From contig NZ_QREV01000030.1 in NCBI RefSeq assembly GCF_003363715.1, positions 1 to 56,071 on the forward strand: 56,071 nt of DNA. Reading direction: 5' to 3'. The position numbers and the translations under genes are program-made. The stretch comes from Parabacteroides acidifaciens (GTDB taxonomy: Bacteria; Bacteroidota; Bacteroidia; Bacteroidales; Tannerellaceae). Positions 1 through 9,164 of this stretch are shown here, piece by piece; position 1 is the stretch's first letter; every line of letters begins with the position of its first letter. The notes below the pieces were generated by a model. That model made no database searches. It saw only the letters and a list, made by a program, of their open reading frames with translations, and was not told where the DNA came from.

Positions 1-522
1 TTCATTCGCCTTGCCAGCCGTATAAAAATCACCGTTACAAGCAAAGGTGGCACAGGCAGCGAAGAAATCATCAAGGCGGACGCCCCCAAGATCACCCTGC
101 CGCTGACAAATCCGGCAGGCTCGAAGATCACTTTGGGAGCCAATGATCCCATCGGACAATACCCGGTGGCCACCAACACTGCCGACGGGGACATAACCGG
201 CTATACCACTCTGGAAAGCACAGGCAACCTTACGGACGGCTTTACCGTCGGTTGCATCCTGCTTCCGATGCTGGAAGGCCAAAAGATTCCGGTTCGCATC
301 GTTTTCCCATCGATCACCTTCAACGGGTTGGCAGAACAGACCGACAAGCTCTATACAGCAGAGGTCACCACTCCGGCGGGAGGATTCGCTTCCGGGAAGC
401 AATATAATTACACGGTTAATATCACCGGTAACCAAGTCGGGTTTACCGGATTATCCATTGAGCCATGGAATGTTAACGATGGGCAACTCCCTAACGGAAA
501 CATAACGGAAGATTTCGACTAA
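1..522 (+). CDS. fimbrillin family protein, 5'-truncated by window edge
   Basis: The frame is open from base 1, so the first ATG/TTG inside the window is not the true start; about 173 C-terminal residues are visible. The end resembles fimbrillin (FimA/Mfa-like) C-terminal domains of type V pili: a segment like YTAEVTTPAGGFASGKQYNY followed by VNITGNQVGFTGLSIEPWN. The same 'Y.Y.V.I....V.F....I.PW' ending recurs in the next lipoproteins. It is the first visible gene of a six-gene plus-strand run with gaps of 2-19 bp. Probable role: surface fimbrial subunit or accessory subunit. The lipoprotein signal would lie outside the window. Confidence 0.75.
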   Translation, partial: FIRLASRIKITVTSKGGTGSEEIIKADAPKITLPLTNPAGSKITLGANDPIGQYPVATNTADGDITGYTTLESTGNLTDGFTVGCILLPMLEGQKIPVRIVFPSITFNGLAEQTDKLYTAEVTTPAGGFASGKQYNYTVNITGNQVGFTGLSIEPWNVNDGQLPNGNITEDFD

Positions 523-541
523 GACAAAAACAGGAAGTACG

Positions 542-1672
542 ATGAAGTATCTAAAAGTAACATATAAGTTTGTGAGTTTGCTATTCTTCGGACTATGCAT
601 TGGCCTGGTAACCGGTTGTACGGATGAACAAGCGGTCGAAGGTCCGGAGTCCGGCGTTATGTCGGAAATTCATTTTCAGACTTCCGCTTTCACTCGTGCG
701 GATGGAACCAACTTGGAATCCGGAGCCCAAGTTCATATCTATCCTTATCACCAGAAAACGGGTGTTACGGCGCCTATCATTACCGGTGGTAAAGCCTATA
801 CGGTCAACGGAGCGGATTTAGCACCGGCAGGTGAAGAAGCTACCGCCATGCTCCTTCCTTCCGGCACATTCGGATTCTATGCCGTATCGACTAATAGTTC
901 AAGCGAGGCAGTCCCGACGTTTGATACGACAGCCGAAAACGGGATACCCTTTAAAAATGAGAACAATACGAATACAGGCAATGGGAATAAAGGCATCACG
1001 ACCGGTCTGAAAAATGGAGTAGACTACCTGTTTGCTTCGGCAACGCAGCAGATCCAGTATGGCAATGGGCAGAACATAGCCCTGAAATTCAAACATGTCA
1101 CGACACAAGTCCAACTAACGATCGTATTCTCCGAAACAGCATGTGCAGTGTCGAACGACGCTGCTAAAAACTTTGCAAACGCGACTGTTTGCATACAACA
1201 AACCAGTACGGAGAAAGCTTATATGCGTTTATACGACGGACAAATCCGTTTTGAAAATATGACAGGGACAACACCTGTGGCTTGTGGTACTGCTGCCGCT
1301 TCTTTAAGCACATCCTCCATGCTTTCTATGGCAGTAGATAAAGAAACGGCTACAGTGCCGACAACAGCTGTTCCGGTCAACCAGATAGCCATCTGTAATA
1401 TGATGCCTCTGAAAGAAAGCAGCGGCCAGAAGATGTGGATACGTGTAGTTATTGAAGGATTAAAGGTGGGAGATGAGACAAACGCGACTACACACACCTA
1501 CACCGGCGAATTGGAAGCGGCAAACGGTTGGAAGGCTGGTGAAAGTAACCGTTATACACTGACGCTGTCAGGTGGTAAGGTTAGTTTTTCCGGCGCGACC
1601 GTACAACCCTGGGTAACCGGTTCCTCCGGTGGAGAAGTAGGAAACGTAACCGACAAAACGGAAACCGAGTAA
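542..1672 (+). CDS. fimbrillin-like lipoprotein
   Basis: 376 residues. A lipoprotein signal peptide ends at LVTGC (Cys near residue 26), so the protein should be lipidated and exported. A short Arg-containing segment, SAFTRADG, lies about 25 residues after the Cys, where type V pilins are usually cleaved by an Arg-specific protease; this is a family comparison, not proof of processing. The body has the fimbrillin (Mfa-like) pattern: VHIYPY early, a central NGVDYLFASATQ segment, KFKHVTTQVQLTI, and the C-terminal RYTLTLSGGKVSFSGATVQPW. It starts 19 bp after the previous gene. Likely a fimbrial shaft or accessory subunit; the exact role within the pilus cannot be told from sequence. Confidence 0.8.
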   Translation: MKYLKVTYKFVSLLFFGLCIGLVTGCTDEQAVEGPESGVMSEIHFQTSAFTRADGTNLESGAQVHIYPYHQKTGVTAPIITGGKAYTVNGADLAPAGEEATAMLLPSGTFGFYAVSTNSSSEAVPTFDTTAENGIPFKNENNTNTGNGNKGITTGLKNGVDYLFASATQQIQYGNGQNIALKFKHVTTQVQLTIVFSETACAVSNDAAKNFANATVCIQQTSTEKAYMRLYDGQIRFENMTGTTPVACGTAAASLSTSSMLSMAVDKETATVPTTAVPVNQIAICNMMPLKESSGQKMWIRVVIEGLKVGDETNATTHTYTGELEAANGWKAGESNRYTLTLSGGKVSFSGATVQPWVTGSSGGEVGNVTDKTETE

Positions 1673-1684
1673 AGAAATGCCGCT

Positions 1685-2752
1685 ATGAGACAATTATCTG
1701 AAATACTTATTGCTTTAGGCAGTCTCCTGTTGTACGCCTGTACTGTGGAAGACTACCCGCAACCTGCCGGTGGGGAAACCGTTGAAGTCCGTTTCACCGC
1801 TATGGCCGGTTTCGCAACGACTAAAACGCCCACAGGTTCGGAGGGTCTCACACCGGAAGCCAAAGTAACAGTGCATGCCTGGAAAAACACTAAACCTTCG
1901 GGCTCGACAGCACCGGCTTATTCGACTAATTATAAGGTAATCATCAAGGAGGGAGCAGCCGACGTGCTGGAAACGGAGACTCCCATGAATTTACAAACTG
2001 GAGTGCCTTTCTTTTTCTATGCCTTGTCGACAAATGACGCCGTGCAAACAGTCCCGGTATTGAAAGAAGGTCCCCACACGGCTTCTTTGCGGAACGGTGT
2101 GGACTATCTGATGGCAGTAGCCGATAACGGTGGCAGCGGATATACATTTAACAAGGAAACTCCAACCATCCCCCTCTCTTTCCGTCACCTGGCAACCCGG
2201 GTGGAACTGACGGTTTCTGCGGCGGACAAGGATGGTTATACAGCCGCCTCCGGGCTATCGGTAGGAATTGCGGCGATCGACAGCACCGGCAGTTATATCG
2301 ACCTGTCTGCCTCTTTTACATCAGGCAATACTCCCTCTTCCATGATTTTCTGGCCCTCTTCCGAAACGGATGCCGCCACGGGAGGCATACCGCTCGACCA
2401 GCCGGACGGGCAGCGGAAAGAGGCACAGCCGTCCGATACGGATTCGAAAATATTCACCGTTTCTTTTATCCTGCTTCCGGTCTCTTCCTCCGCACAGGGC
2501 GTTCCCCTGCAACTGGACTTTTCAGGGTTAAGTTTCGAAGAAAACGGCGCAAACCCGGTTGAAAAGAAAAGTTATACGGCAGAAATCATGGCAACCGGCG
2601 ATGGGGTGTTGACACTAAAAGGGGGTTATACCTATAAATATGAAGTCAAGATCGCCCGCTATTCGGCCACATTCAGCGTACCTAAAGTGATTCCCTGGGA
2701 AGTACAGGGGATGGATATAGACCACATGGAAGAGGTAACAATAACAGAATAA
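1685..2752 (+). CDS. fimbrillin-like lipoprotein
   Basis: 355 residues with an N-terminal lipobox LLYAC (Cys near residue 19). It shares the paralogous pattern of its neighbours: FFFYALSTND, RNGVDYLMAV, LSFRHLATRVELTVS, and a C-terminal YKYEVKIARYSATFSVPKVIPW. The basic segment FATTKTPTG sits where neighbours have ITRAA or FTRAD. The gene follows the previous stop by 12 bp and is followed after 4 bp by the next one, so co-transcription is very likely. Predicted surface or pilus-associated lipoprotein of the fimbrillin family. Confidence 0.78.
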   Translation: MRQLSEILIALGSLLLYACTVEDYPQPAGGETVEVRFTAMAGFATTKTPTGSEGLTPEAKVTVHAWKNTKPSGSTAPAYSTNYKVIIKEGAADVLETETPMNLQTGVPFFFYALSTNDAVQTVPVLKEGPHTASLRNGVDYLMAVADNGGSGYTFNKETPTIPLSFRHLATRVELTVSAADKDGYTAASGLSVGIAAIDSTGSYIDLSASFTSGNTPSSMIFWPSSETDAATGGIPLDQPDGQRKEAQPSDTDSKIFTVSFILLPVSSSAQGVPLQLDFSGLSFEENGANPVEKKSYTAEIMATGDGVLTLKGGYTYKYEVKIARYSATFSVPKVIPWEVQGMDIDHMEEVTITE

Positions 2753-2756
2753 AGAT

Positions 2757-3782
2757 ATGAAGATAAATTATATACTACTGACGATTCTCTTGCTGGCCAT
2801 CTCTTGCCGGCAGGAGGAAGAGATAGACGGGGCTACTTTATATCCTGTCGATTTCAACTTGCCCGGAATAGAGGTTATTACCCGCGCAGCAAAAACAGAA
2901 AGCCTGCCTTCGGATGCCACCCTCACCATTGCCGCCTACAATTCGGACACGCATGAGCTGGCAGCCCAGGGTAACTATCAGGTGTCGGACGGCTCGCTCG
3001 TTCCGGCGGACAACGGCAAGCCGCTTTACCTGGCTGCAGGCACGTATGACTTTTGCGCCGTTTTTCCCGCCCAAACACTTGCCGACGACGGCAAGTCGGC
3101 TGCGATCAGTCGGGGAACAGACCTCTTAGGTTCCGTAACCCGGGCGCAGATGCAGCCGAAGGAAACAGCTATTACACTCGATGACCTCAGCCATTTGGCT
3201 TCACAAGTTAAATTTACTTTACGGCTGGTCTCTACGAACACGACACTCAAAACTTTCAAGGTAAAGACTATCGTAATCGGCGATATGGTAAAATCAGGAA
3301 AACTGTTATTGCCGGACAACAAACTATATATTCCGGAAACGGAAGTCACAGACCGTTACGAGTCGTTGACAATCGACAATTCCGACGGTACCCTGTTCAA
3401 TTATTCAACTACGGCGCCAAGCGGACAGACCGGTAGCCATTATAATACCCAGAAAGAGCCTTTGCTGGTTTTTCCGAGGGCGGCGGAACCTTTTACGATT
3501 ACGGTAACGGTGGAATCCCAGGAAGAGAAAGAGGCATCTGCAAGTGCTAAAACATACCGCGCCACCATCCCGAACATTGCATTTGAACCTGGCAAGCAAT
3601 ATCAGTTTATGGTGAATTATGGTTGGGATTATATGAATTTCACGGTATCCATATCCGCATGGGACAACTATAACAATACCCAAGATGAAACCGGTAGCGG
3701 GGAACAGGAAATCGCATCGTCCGTTACGGTGGATGAATGGGGAACTCCGGTCGATTTAGGGGGAAATTTAGGAGGAGAATGA
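2757..3782 (+). CDS. fimbrillin-like lipoprotein
   Basis: 341 residues. The lipobox is LLAISC (Cys near residue 17) and a conserved VITRAAKTE segment follows, similar to the Arg processing region of type V pilin precursors. Central DLSHLASQVKFTLRLV and C-terminal FEPGKQYQFMVNYG plus a final VSISAWD match the fimbrillin fold pattern. The gene sits 4 bp after its upstream neighbour and 3 bp before the larger DUF4906-like gene. Likely an accessory fimbrial subunit. Confidence 0.75.
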   Translation: MKINYILLTILLLAISCRQEEEIDGATLYPVDFNLPGIEVITRAAKTESLPSDATLTIAAYNSDTHELAAQGNYQVSDGSLVPADNGKPLYLAAGTYDFCAVFPAQTLADDGKSAAISRGTDLLGSVTRAQMQPKETAITLDDLSHLASQVKFTLRLVSTNTTLKTFKVKTIVIGDMVKSGKLLLPDNKLYIPETEVTDRYESLTIDNSDGTLFNYSTTAPSGQTGSHYNTQKEPLLVFPRAAEPFTITVTVESQEEKEASASAKTYRATIPNIAFEPGKQYQFMVNYGWDYMNFTVSISAWDNYNNTQDETGSGEQEIASSVTVDEWGTPVDLGGNLGGE

Positions 3783-3785
3783 ACC

Positions 3786-5882
3786 ATGGAGAAACGTTCT
3801 GAATTTTATATCGGCTTGCTGCTTCTGTGGATACTTTTAGTAGGAGGCTGCACGAAAGCAGAAGTTCCGGACAGCGCCGGCAATGAAACGGACGGCTTGG
3901 TTCCTATTGTGTGTACTCTCCACCAAGAGGCGGTTACTGTTGTGCAGATGTCGGACACGGAGAGCGATACAAAAAGTGTGGCTACAAAGGCCGGCGGTGA
4001 TGAGACAATAAACGACCTGACCATCCTCCAGTTTACTGGTACGGATGACAATGCGCCGTGTATTACTTCACGTTACCTCTATAAACCGGTTCCGGAAGCG
4101 GGAACAACCGACCAGTATTCAATCGGTTTGCGTGCAACGGAGAATGAAAGCTATATCCTGTTTATTGCAAATGCCGGAAATGTTTTTGCCTCTTATGAGA
4201 ACATGAATAAAACCTTGGGCGATTTTAGACAAGAGGCGATGGAACTGGACCAGAAGACAACTAATGACTTGAATATCCTGATGATTGGTGGACAAACAGT
4301 AACGATCGCTACGGGGAATACCAGTGATTTAATATCGATCGTACTGAAAAGACCGGTAGCCCGTATCCGCTTTACTTGGGAGGCGAAGCCGACTGTGACG
4401 AATACGCAATTTACGCCTTTAGCCCTGAAACTCCGGAATGTCCCGAAGACGTTTAAATATATGGACGCTGTAGAAAAAACAACGGAAGTATATCCGGCAA
4501 GTTCGGCTGAAAATTTCAAGGACTATACTTCAATCGTTGACCGTATAGACGAAGGTTTCACTTGGTATATCCCGATGAACCGCCGGGGCATAAAAGAAGA
4601 TAAAGTGATAAAAGCGTGGGAGAAGACAGCCGGGAATGCCCCGGACAAGTATTGTACCTATATCGAATTGAGCGGCATCTTCCGTACCCCGAATATGCCG
4701 GACCAGTTGGCGACCTACCGTTTTTATATAGGAAGCCATACGGAACAAAACGGAACAGTCAACTACAACAATTACGATGTCGAGGCAAACGGGGCTTATG
4801 ACGTAAAAGCCACAATCGTAGGAGTCAACACATTCGACCTCCGGGTGACGAAAAAGAATTTCGTCTATTCGGAACCAGCCAATTGTTTTATGGTATCTCC
4901 CGAAGCGGGAAGCGAAGTGTCGTTCAGCCCATACAGAGCGCCGGGCGTGGATGTGGCGGGCAGCGGAATCGTCTACACAGACCGGATGATAGAAGACCGG
5001 TATAGCAAGATAGCCGGTGTCAAAATCCTGTGGCAGACATCGGAGAACCTGATTACTGCTATTATCGCCCAAGGTATGATAAATGTCGTCCCTAATCAAG
5101 ACGGCACCTCCGGCAATGCCCTGATTGCCGCATACAGTGAGGCGAACGAGATTCTTTGGAGCTGGCATATCTGGGTGACACCATACGCACATATTATTAA
5201 TGATAACCGGGTAGATGTGTTGGTGGGAACACGGCAATCCTATAACGGGCAGGAATGGATGGACAGGAATCTGGGAGCCTCCAATACGTTAACGCCTGCT
5301 GTTCCGGAATTGATGTATCAATGGGGTAGAAAAGATCCGTTCCTGAAAAATTATTATACAAGTAGCACAGTTCCGACAACTGCCCCGTTAACCTCATCAT
5401 TGAAGGAGCCGAATGTCTTTTATAAAGTAGCGGATGGCAGTCCCTGGTATAAAAAAAGTACGCAAACCGCACGTCTATGGCAGGACAACGTGCGAACTGT
5501 TTTCGATCCCTGTCCGCACGGCTGGCGCATACCGCAGAAGGGCAGTTGGGATGGTTTTACCCAGAATGTGAATTTTTTCACATGGCGTGCGGATCGGTAT
5601 TCTTCTTACAATTTCGGATCGGGAGATGTTGCCATCTACCGGTTGGGAGGAAAAACAGCATATGATACCGGAAATTCAAATCTTCCTTCTTCTGCTTCTT
5701 CCGCCAGTGAAGGTTATTTATGGTCTTCCACAAATTCCGAAGGGAGTAATAATGCTTACTGTCTGTACCACCAAAGTCTGACAGCATCCGGAAATCAATC
5801 AAACGGGACAGTCAATCCTAATGCTTTATATAGCCAATCCTATGGCTTTCCGGTACGTTGTGTAAAGGTCAAAAATAATTAG
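3786..5882 (+). CDS. large fimbrial tip-like lipoprotein with C-terminal FISUMP domain (DUF4906-type)
   Basis: 698 residues. The lipobox is LLVGGC near residue 22, and ATKAGGDE follows. The N-terminal 350 residues resemble DUF4906/FimC-Mfa accessory subunits (LTILQFTGTDD, ILFIANAG, RPVARIRFTW). The C-terminal 250 residues have the Fibrobacter succinogenes major paralogous (FISUMP) pattern: WMDRNLGAS, YQWGRKDPF, FDPCPHGWRIP, YLWSSTNS and terminal FPVRCVK. A good Shine-Dalgarno-like AGGAGGAG lies at 3770-3777, just before the chosen ATG. Length and last-in-operon position suit a tip or adhesin subunit; that role is an inference. Confidence 0.75.
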   Translation: MEKRSEFYIGLLLLWILLVGGCTKAEVPDSAGNETDGLVPIVCTLHQEAVTVVQMSDTESDTKSVATKAGGDETINDLTILQFTGTDDNAPCITSRYLYKPVPEAGTTDQYSIGLRATENESYILFIANAGNVFASYENMNKTLGDFRQEAMELDQKTTNDLNILMIGGQTVTIATGNTSDLISIVLKRPVARIRFTWEAKPTVTNTQFTPLALKLRNVPKTFKYMDAVEKTTEVYPASSAENFKDYTSIVDRIDEGFTWYIPMNRRGIKEDKVIKAWEKTAGNAPDKYCTYIELSGIFRTPNMPDQLATYRFYIGSHTEQNGTVNYNNYDVEANGAYDVKATIVGVNTFDLRVTKKNFVYSEPANCFMVSPEAGSEVSFSPYRAPGVDVAGSGIVYTDRMIEDRYSKIAGVKILWQTSENLITAIIAQGMINVVPNQDGTSGNALIAAYSEANEILWSWHIWVTPYAHIINDNRVDVLVGTRQSYNGQEWMDRNLGASNTLTPAVPELMYQWGRKDPFLKNYYTSSTVPTTAPLTSSLKEPNVFYKVADGSPWYKKSTQTARLWQDNVRTVFDPCPHGWRIPQKGSWDGFTQNVNFFTWRADRYSSYNFGSGDVAIYRLGGKTAYDTGNSNLPSSASSASEGYLWSSTNSEGSNNAYCLYHQSLTASGNQSNGTVNPNALYSQSYGFPVRCVKVKNN

Positions 5883-5884
5883 TA

Positions 5885-7960
5885 ATGGAAAAGAATCGAT
5901 TAAAATCAGCAATCCGGTTTGCAAGCGCCTTATTGGGAGGAATACTTCTGGTAGCTTGTAGCCGGGAGACAGATATGCCTATAGTTGAAAAATACAGGAC
6001 TGTAGAGTTAACGGTTAGTATGCATGTGGCGAGTTTTCTAAATTCTGCTGTTACCCGTACCCCGGAATCGCCATTACCTGGTGACCTGGGCGATGAAGAA
6101 AACAGGATTCACAATATTACAATTTTCCAGTTTGACGGGACCGGCGATGATAGCGACCCGTTGGTGGTACTACGCTATGCCGATTCAAATTTGGATAAAC
6201 TGAATTTGGGATTGATGCAGCCTATAAGCAATCCCGGTAAGCAGCAGTTCCTTTATTTTGTAGCAAATACAGAAAACTTACAAAACTTTTCCGGGACATA
6301 TGGTGAGTTGCGGCAACAACTGATTTCGGTTAATGAGAATGGTAAATCGGATGGTCTCATGCCGATGACGGCCTCATTGGTGACTGCTATCAATCCACAA
6401 CAGCAGAGCCTATCTGTAAAGTTTAGCCGGAAATTGGCCAAGATTAATGCCACCTGTTCCATTGCTTCGGTTTTTTCGTTTACTCCTGTCCGTTTACAAT
6501 TAAGAAATGTTCCCAAAACAACCAGCTTAATGAATAGGTCTGAAACCGTACCGGAAGCTACATCCGAAAAATTCCAGAACTATCTTTCCGTGTCAGAAAA
6601 TATAACCGGAGGATATACCTGGTATATACCCGAAAACAAGCGAGGAAAAGGAACGGCGACCGGAGAAAAAGATAAAACAGATACGACCGCACCCAACGGA
6701 CAGGGAGAGTATTGCACGTATGTCGAAATCAGCGGATTGCAGAATGATGGAATTGCCCCAAAATTGGTTTCGTACAGGATCTACCTGGGGAATGACAATG
6801 TTTCGGATTACAACGTCGAATCAAACCGGATTTATAATGTCGATTTTTCTCTTGCCGGGATGAATACGGCTGATAAACGGATACAAGTCGTAGAATTACC
6901 GGCGCCCCGTGATGCTGCTAATTGTTATATGGTTTTACCCGGAACAACTGTTTTGATTAATCTGTTGGTTGCTCCCGGTGCTGCGGTTTCAGGCATTGCT
7001 GACTATGCAACCTGTGTAGGTACCGCAGCTTCCTCTAAAATTAAAAGTATTGGAGTGGTTTGGCAAACGGCCGATACTCCCGACGGGCTGATACAAGACC
7101 TTACCTTTTTTGAAAGTACCGGCCAGGCATTGTTTAAAGCCTCTCCCGGAGCCTCCGGCAACCTGTTGCTTGCAGCATACAGTGAAGCAGGGCAAAAGGG
7201 AGATATACTCTGGAGTTGGCACATCTGGATATCCGATTATGATCCGGGCAAAGGAGCCACTACAGGCGAGGTCCCGGGTGGAAACGTTTATTATATCAGC
7301 CAAGATGGAGGAACCTGGATGGACAGGGATTTAGGGGCAACGACAGCTACACCCGGAGCCATTACAACTATCGGCTATGCGTATCAATGGGGTAGAAAAG
7401 ACCCGTTCCCTTTAAGTAATGGTATTTCTTCCAACATTCTCCGTCCTTTATATAATGGGGAAGGAGATTATTTAAGATCTGGAACAGTCATAGAAGGTAG
7501 CGATAATCAAGCAAATTTGATACAAAAAGCGATTGCACATCCGGATGTATTTTATACGGATAATAGTAGTAGCGATATGGAAAAGGGAAAATGGTGGACA
7601 GAGTCGACTACTTATCCTTTATGGACAAATGATACAAAAACGATGTTTGACCCTTGTCCGGCTGGTTGGAAGATACCGTCTTCAGCTTTTATAGGAAATA
7701 TGAAAGGTTATACTATGCAAAATTGGAATACTACGACACGCGGAGCCTATTATCGTGGCGTATCCTGGTACCAGTATTGCGGTTATTTGAGTTATATGAA
7801 TGCAGGAATAGGAGAACCCGGCAGTACAAGCGTTTACTGGTCGTCGGCCCCTCTCAAAATGTATCAACTAAGTCAAAATGGTGGGCAATTATCTTCTTCC
7901 AATCGTCATTTAGGATTCGGATTTATCGGGCGGTGCGTAAAAATACAATCAACAAATTAA
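5885..7960 (+). CDS. second large DUF4906-type/FISUMP lipoprotein
   Basis: 691 residues, paralogous over its whole length to the gene just upstream, with which it has a 2-bp gap. Lipobox ILLVAC near residue 26, then SAVTRTPESP as the Arg-containing processing-like segment. ITIFQFDGTGDD, LYFVANTENL and FSRKLAKINATC mark the N-terminal part. WMDRDLGATT, YQWGRKDPF, FDPCPAGWKIP, VYWSSAP and GFIGRCVKIQ mark the C-terminal FISUMP domain. Two adjacent diverged copies suggest duplication of a tip adhesin. The ligand is unknown. Confidence 0.75.
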   Translation: MEKNRLKSAIRFASALLGGILLVACSRETDMPIVEKYRTVELTVSMHVASFLNSAVTRTPESPLPGDLGDEENRIHNITIFQFDGTGDDSDPLVVLRYADSNLDKLNLGLMQPISNPGKQQFLYFVANTENLQNFSGTYGELRQQLISVNENGKSDGLMPMTASLVTAINPQQQSLSVKFSRKLAKINATCSIASVFSFTPVRLQLRNVPKTTSLMNRSETVPEATSEKFQNYLSVSENITGGYTWYIPENKRGKGTATGEKDKTDTTAPNGQGEYCTYVEISGLQNDGIAPKLVSYRIYLGNDNVSDYNVESNRIYNVDFSLAGMNTADKRIQVVELPAPRDAANCYMVLPGTTVLINLLVAPGAAVSGIADYATCVGTAASSKIKSIGVVWQTADTPDGLIQDLTFFESTGQALFKASPGASGNLLLAAYSEAGQKGDILWSWHIWISDYDPGKGATTGEVPGGNVYYISQDGGTWMDRDLGATTATPGAITTIGYAYQWGRKDPFPLSNGISSNILRPLYNGEGDYLRSGTVIEGSDNQANLIQKAIAHPDVFYTDNSSSDMEKGKWWTESTTYPLWTNDTKTMFDPCPAGWKIPSSAFIGNMKGYTMQNWNTTTRGAYYRGVSWYQYCGYLSYMNAGIGEPGSTSVYWSSAPLKMYQLSQNGGQLSSSNRHLGFGFIGRCVKIQSTN

Positions 7961-7969
7961 CTAACAGCA

Positions 7970-8245
7970 ATGAATAAAAAAGAACTATCACAAACCCTTT
8001 CCCACCGGTTGGGAATTACTTGTAAAGAATCTCAGCAATACCTCGACACCTTGTGCGACGTCTTTAACGAAGAGTTGCGGAAAGGTAATTCCATTTGCCT
8101 GCAAAACTTCGGCCAGTTCAGCTGCTGGCAACAGCCCGGCCGCATGGGGCGTAACCCGCGTACAGGCGTTCCAGCCCCCATCCCTCCCCGCAAGAGTGTC
8201 AAATTCAAGCCGGGCAAGGGGCTGATGAAAATTCTGAACCCTTGA
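7970..8245 (+). CDS. HU/IHF-family DNA-binding protein
   Basis: 91 residues, the usual HU length. N-terminal helices MNKKELSQTLSHRLGI are followed by the family arm region GRMGRNPRTGVPAPIPP and the terminal KSVKFKPGKGLMKIL. It starts 9 bp after the last fimbrial gene, so it is probably the final gene of that operon. As a nucleoid-type protein it should bend DNA in the cytoplasm. Whether it acts on the fimbrial promoter is not known. Confidence 0.85.
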   Translation: MNKKELSQTLSHRLGITCKESQQYLDTLCDVFNEELRKGNSICLQNFGQFSCWQQPGRMGRNPRTGVPAPIPPRKSVKFKPGKGLMKILNP

Positions 8246-8287
8246 ACGCAGATCATTTATTGTTTTAAAAGAAAATAAGTCTGCGTT
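8245..8287. repeat. inverted repeat downstream of the HU gene
   Basis: AACGCAGA at 8245-8252 pairs with TCTGCGTT at 8280-8287 across a 27-base A/T-rich loop. Further CTGCG words follow at 8290-8305. It may be a transcript-end structure or a dispersed intergenic repeat. The remaining bases up to 8395 show no gene. Confidence 0.4.
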
Positions 8288-8395
8288 CCTCTGCGTAATC
8301 TGCGCCCGTCAGCGTCCGGTAAATACGAGCAAACGCACCGATAAATCAGCATTTATCATTTCAAAACAATATCAAAATAATCTGCACTAAATCGC

Positions 8396-8605
8396 ATGGA
8401 TAGATACGGAGAAGAATACATCTTGTCGGTTTTGATGGTTTCGCCGGAAGACAATTATATGGTGGAAATTGTCTTCCCCGGCGCACTGGCCACCAACTAC
8501 GGAATCTGTCTTCCTGCCGTGCGGGAAATGAAAGCTGCGGCCGGAATCGTAATAGGAGAACTGCGTTTGACGGAGCGTTTCTTTCAACCACTGCGAAAGC
8601 TATAA
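8396..8605 (+). CDS. small hypothetical protein
   Basis: 69 residues (MDRYGEEYILSVLMV... to LTERFFQPLRKL). No family was recognised and no clear ribosome binding site or -7 element is visible upstream, though weak leaders are normal in Bacteroidales. A strong hairpin (8627-8662) follows the stop, which favours a real transcript end here. Composition is mixed and not membrane-like. Low certainty. Confidence 0.35.
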   Translation: MDRYGEEYILSVLMVSPEDNYMVEIVFPGALATNYGICLPAVREMKAAAGIVIGELRLTERFFQPLRKL

Positions 8606-8626
8606 CCGATCTGTCCGGTGGCTTTT

Positions 8627-8662
8627 CGGGCGCAGAGGGAAAATCAGAATCTTCTGCGCCCG
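8627..8662 (+). terminator. 10-bp perfect hairpin after the small ORF
   Basis: CGGGCGCAGA (8627-8636) is perfectly complementary to TCTGCGCCCG (8653-8662) with a 16-base loop. The following T-tract is poor (TTCT), so it could also be a processing or attenuation hairpin. It ends only 4 bp before the ATG of the next gene. Confidence 0.45.
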
Positions 8663-8666
8663 TTCT

Positions 8667-9164
8667 ATGTATCAAGACTTAAAAGATTTATTTGGAAAGG
8701 AAATCCCTTCGGTCAAGAAGTTTAACCTTAAATTGAGTACATTACCCGCTGAAAAGCATCCTTTCTATTACAAGGCAGCCTATGATGCCGCTTTTACGGA
8801 GTGGGACACGCTTGCAAAAAGTTACCGTACGTTTCTAACAAACCTATTGTTGCACGACAAGCAACGTACAGCCGATTACCTGCGCCGGCACACGGTGTTC
8901 GGCTCGCTGGTCTACATCCTCCGCGAACCCGTCCTACTTCGGCGACTGCTCTCGCTATCGGAAGGAAAGGGCAACGGCGGCGTCCCGTCGTACAGGCATC
9001 TGTCTTTCTGCCTACTCCTCGCTTTCGACTTCTCCGAAACAGTGGATTACCTAAGCGACAAACTGCGCAAAGACTCCGCCACAACCGACGACCTATGCGA
9101 CCTGATGGACCTGGTTCGCTTGGATAATGAGCCGGGACACCTCCGGCCGCACACGTTGTATTAG
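8667..9164 (+). CDS. hypothetical protein
   Basis: 165 residues beginning MYQDLKDLFGKEIPS. Helical in appearance, with no signal peptide or membrane segment and no family recognised. The start lies just after a strong hairpin, so translation from this ATG is uncertain. The stop TAG is followed in the same frame by 42 codons resembling an ATPase C-terminus (next entry), so the 3' end may be a junction left by deletion or decay. Confidence 0.5.
   Translation: MYQDLKDLFGKEIPSVKKFNLKLSTLPAEKHPFYYKAAYDAAFTEWDTLAKSYRTFLTNLLLHDKQRTADYLRRHTVFGSLVYILREPVLLRRLLSLSEGKGNGGVPSYRHLSFCLLLAFDFSETVDYLSDKLRKDSATTDDLCDLMDLVRLDNEPGHLRPHTLY

Noticed and set aside
4530-5237. 235-codon minus-strand frame
   Set aside because: Antisense to the DUF4906/FISUMP lipoprotein gene, with no family resemblance or leader.
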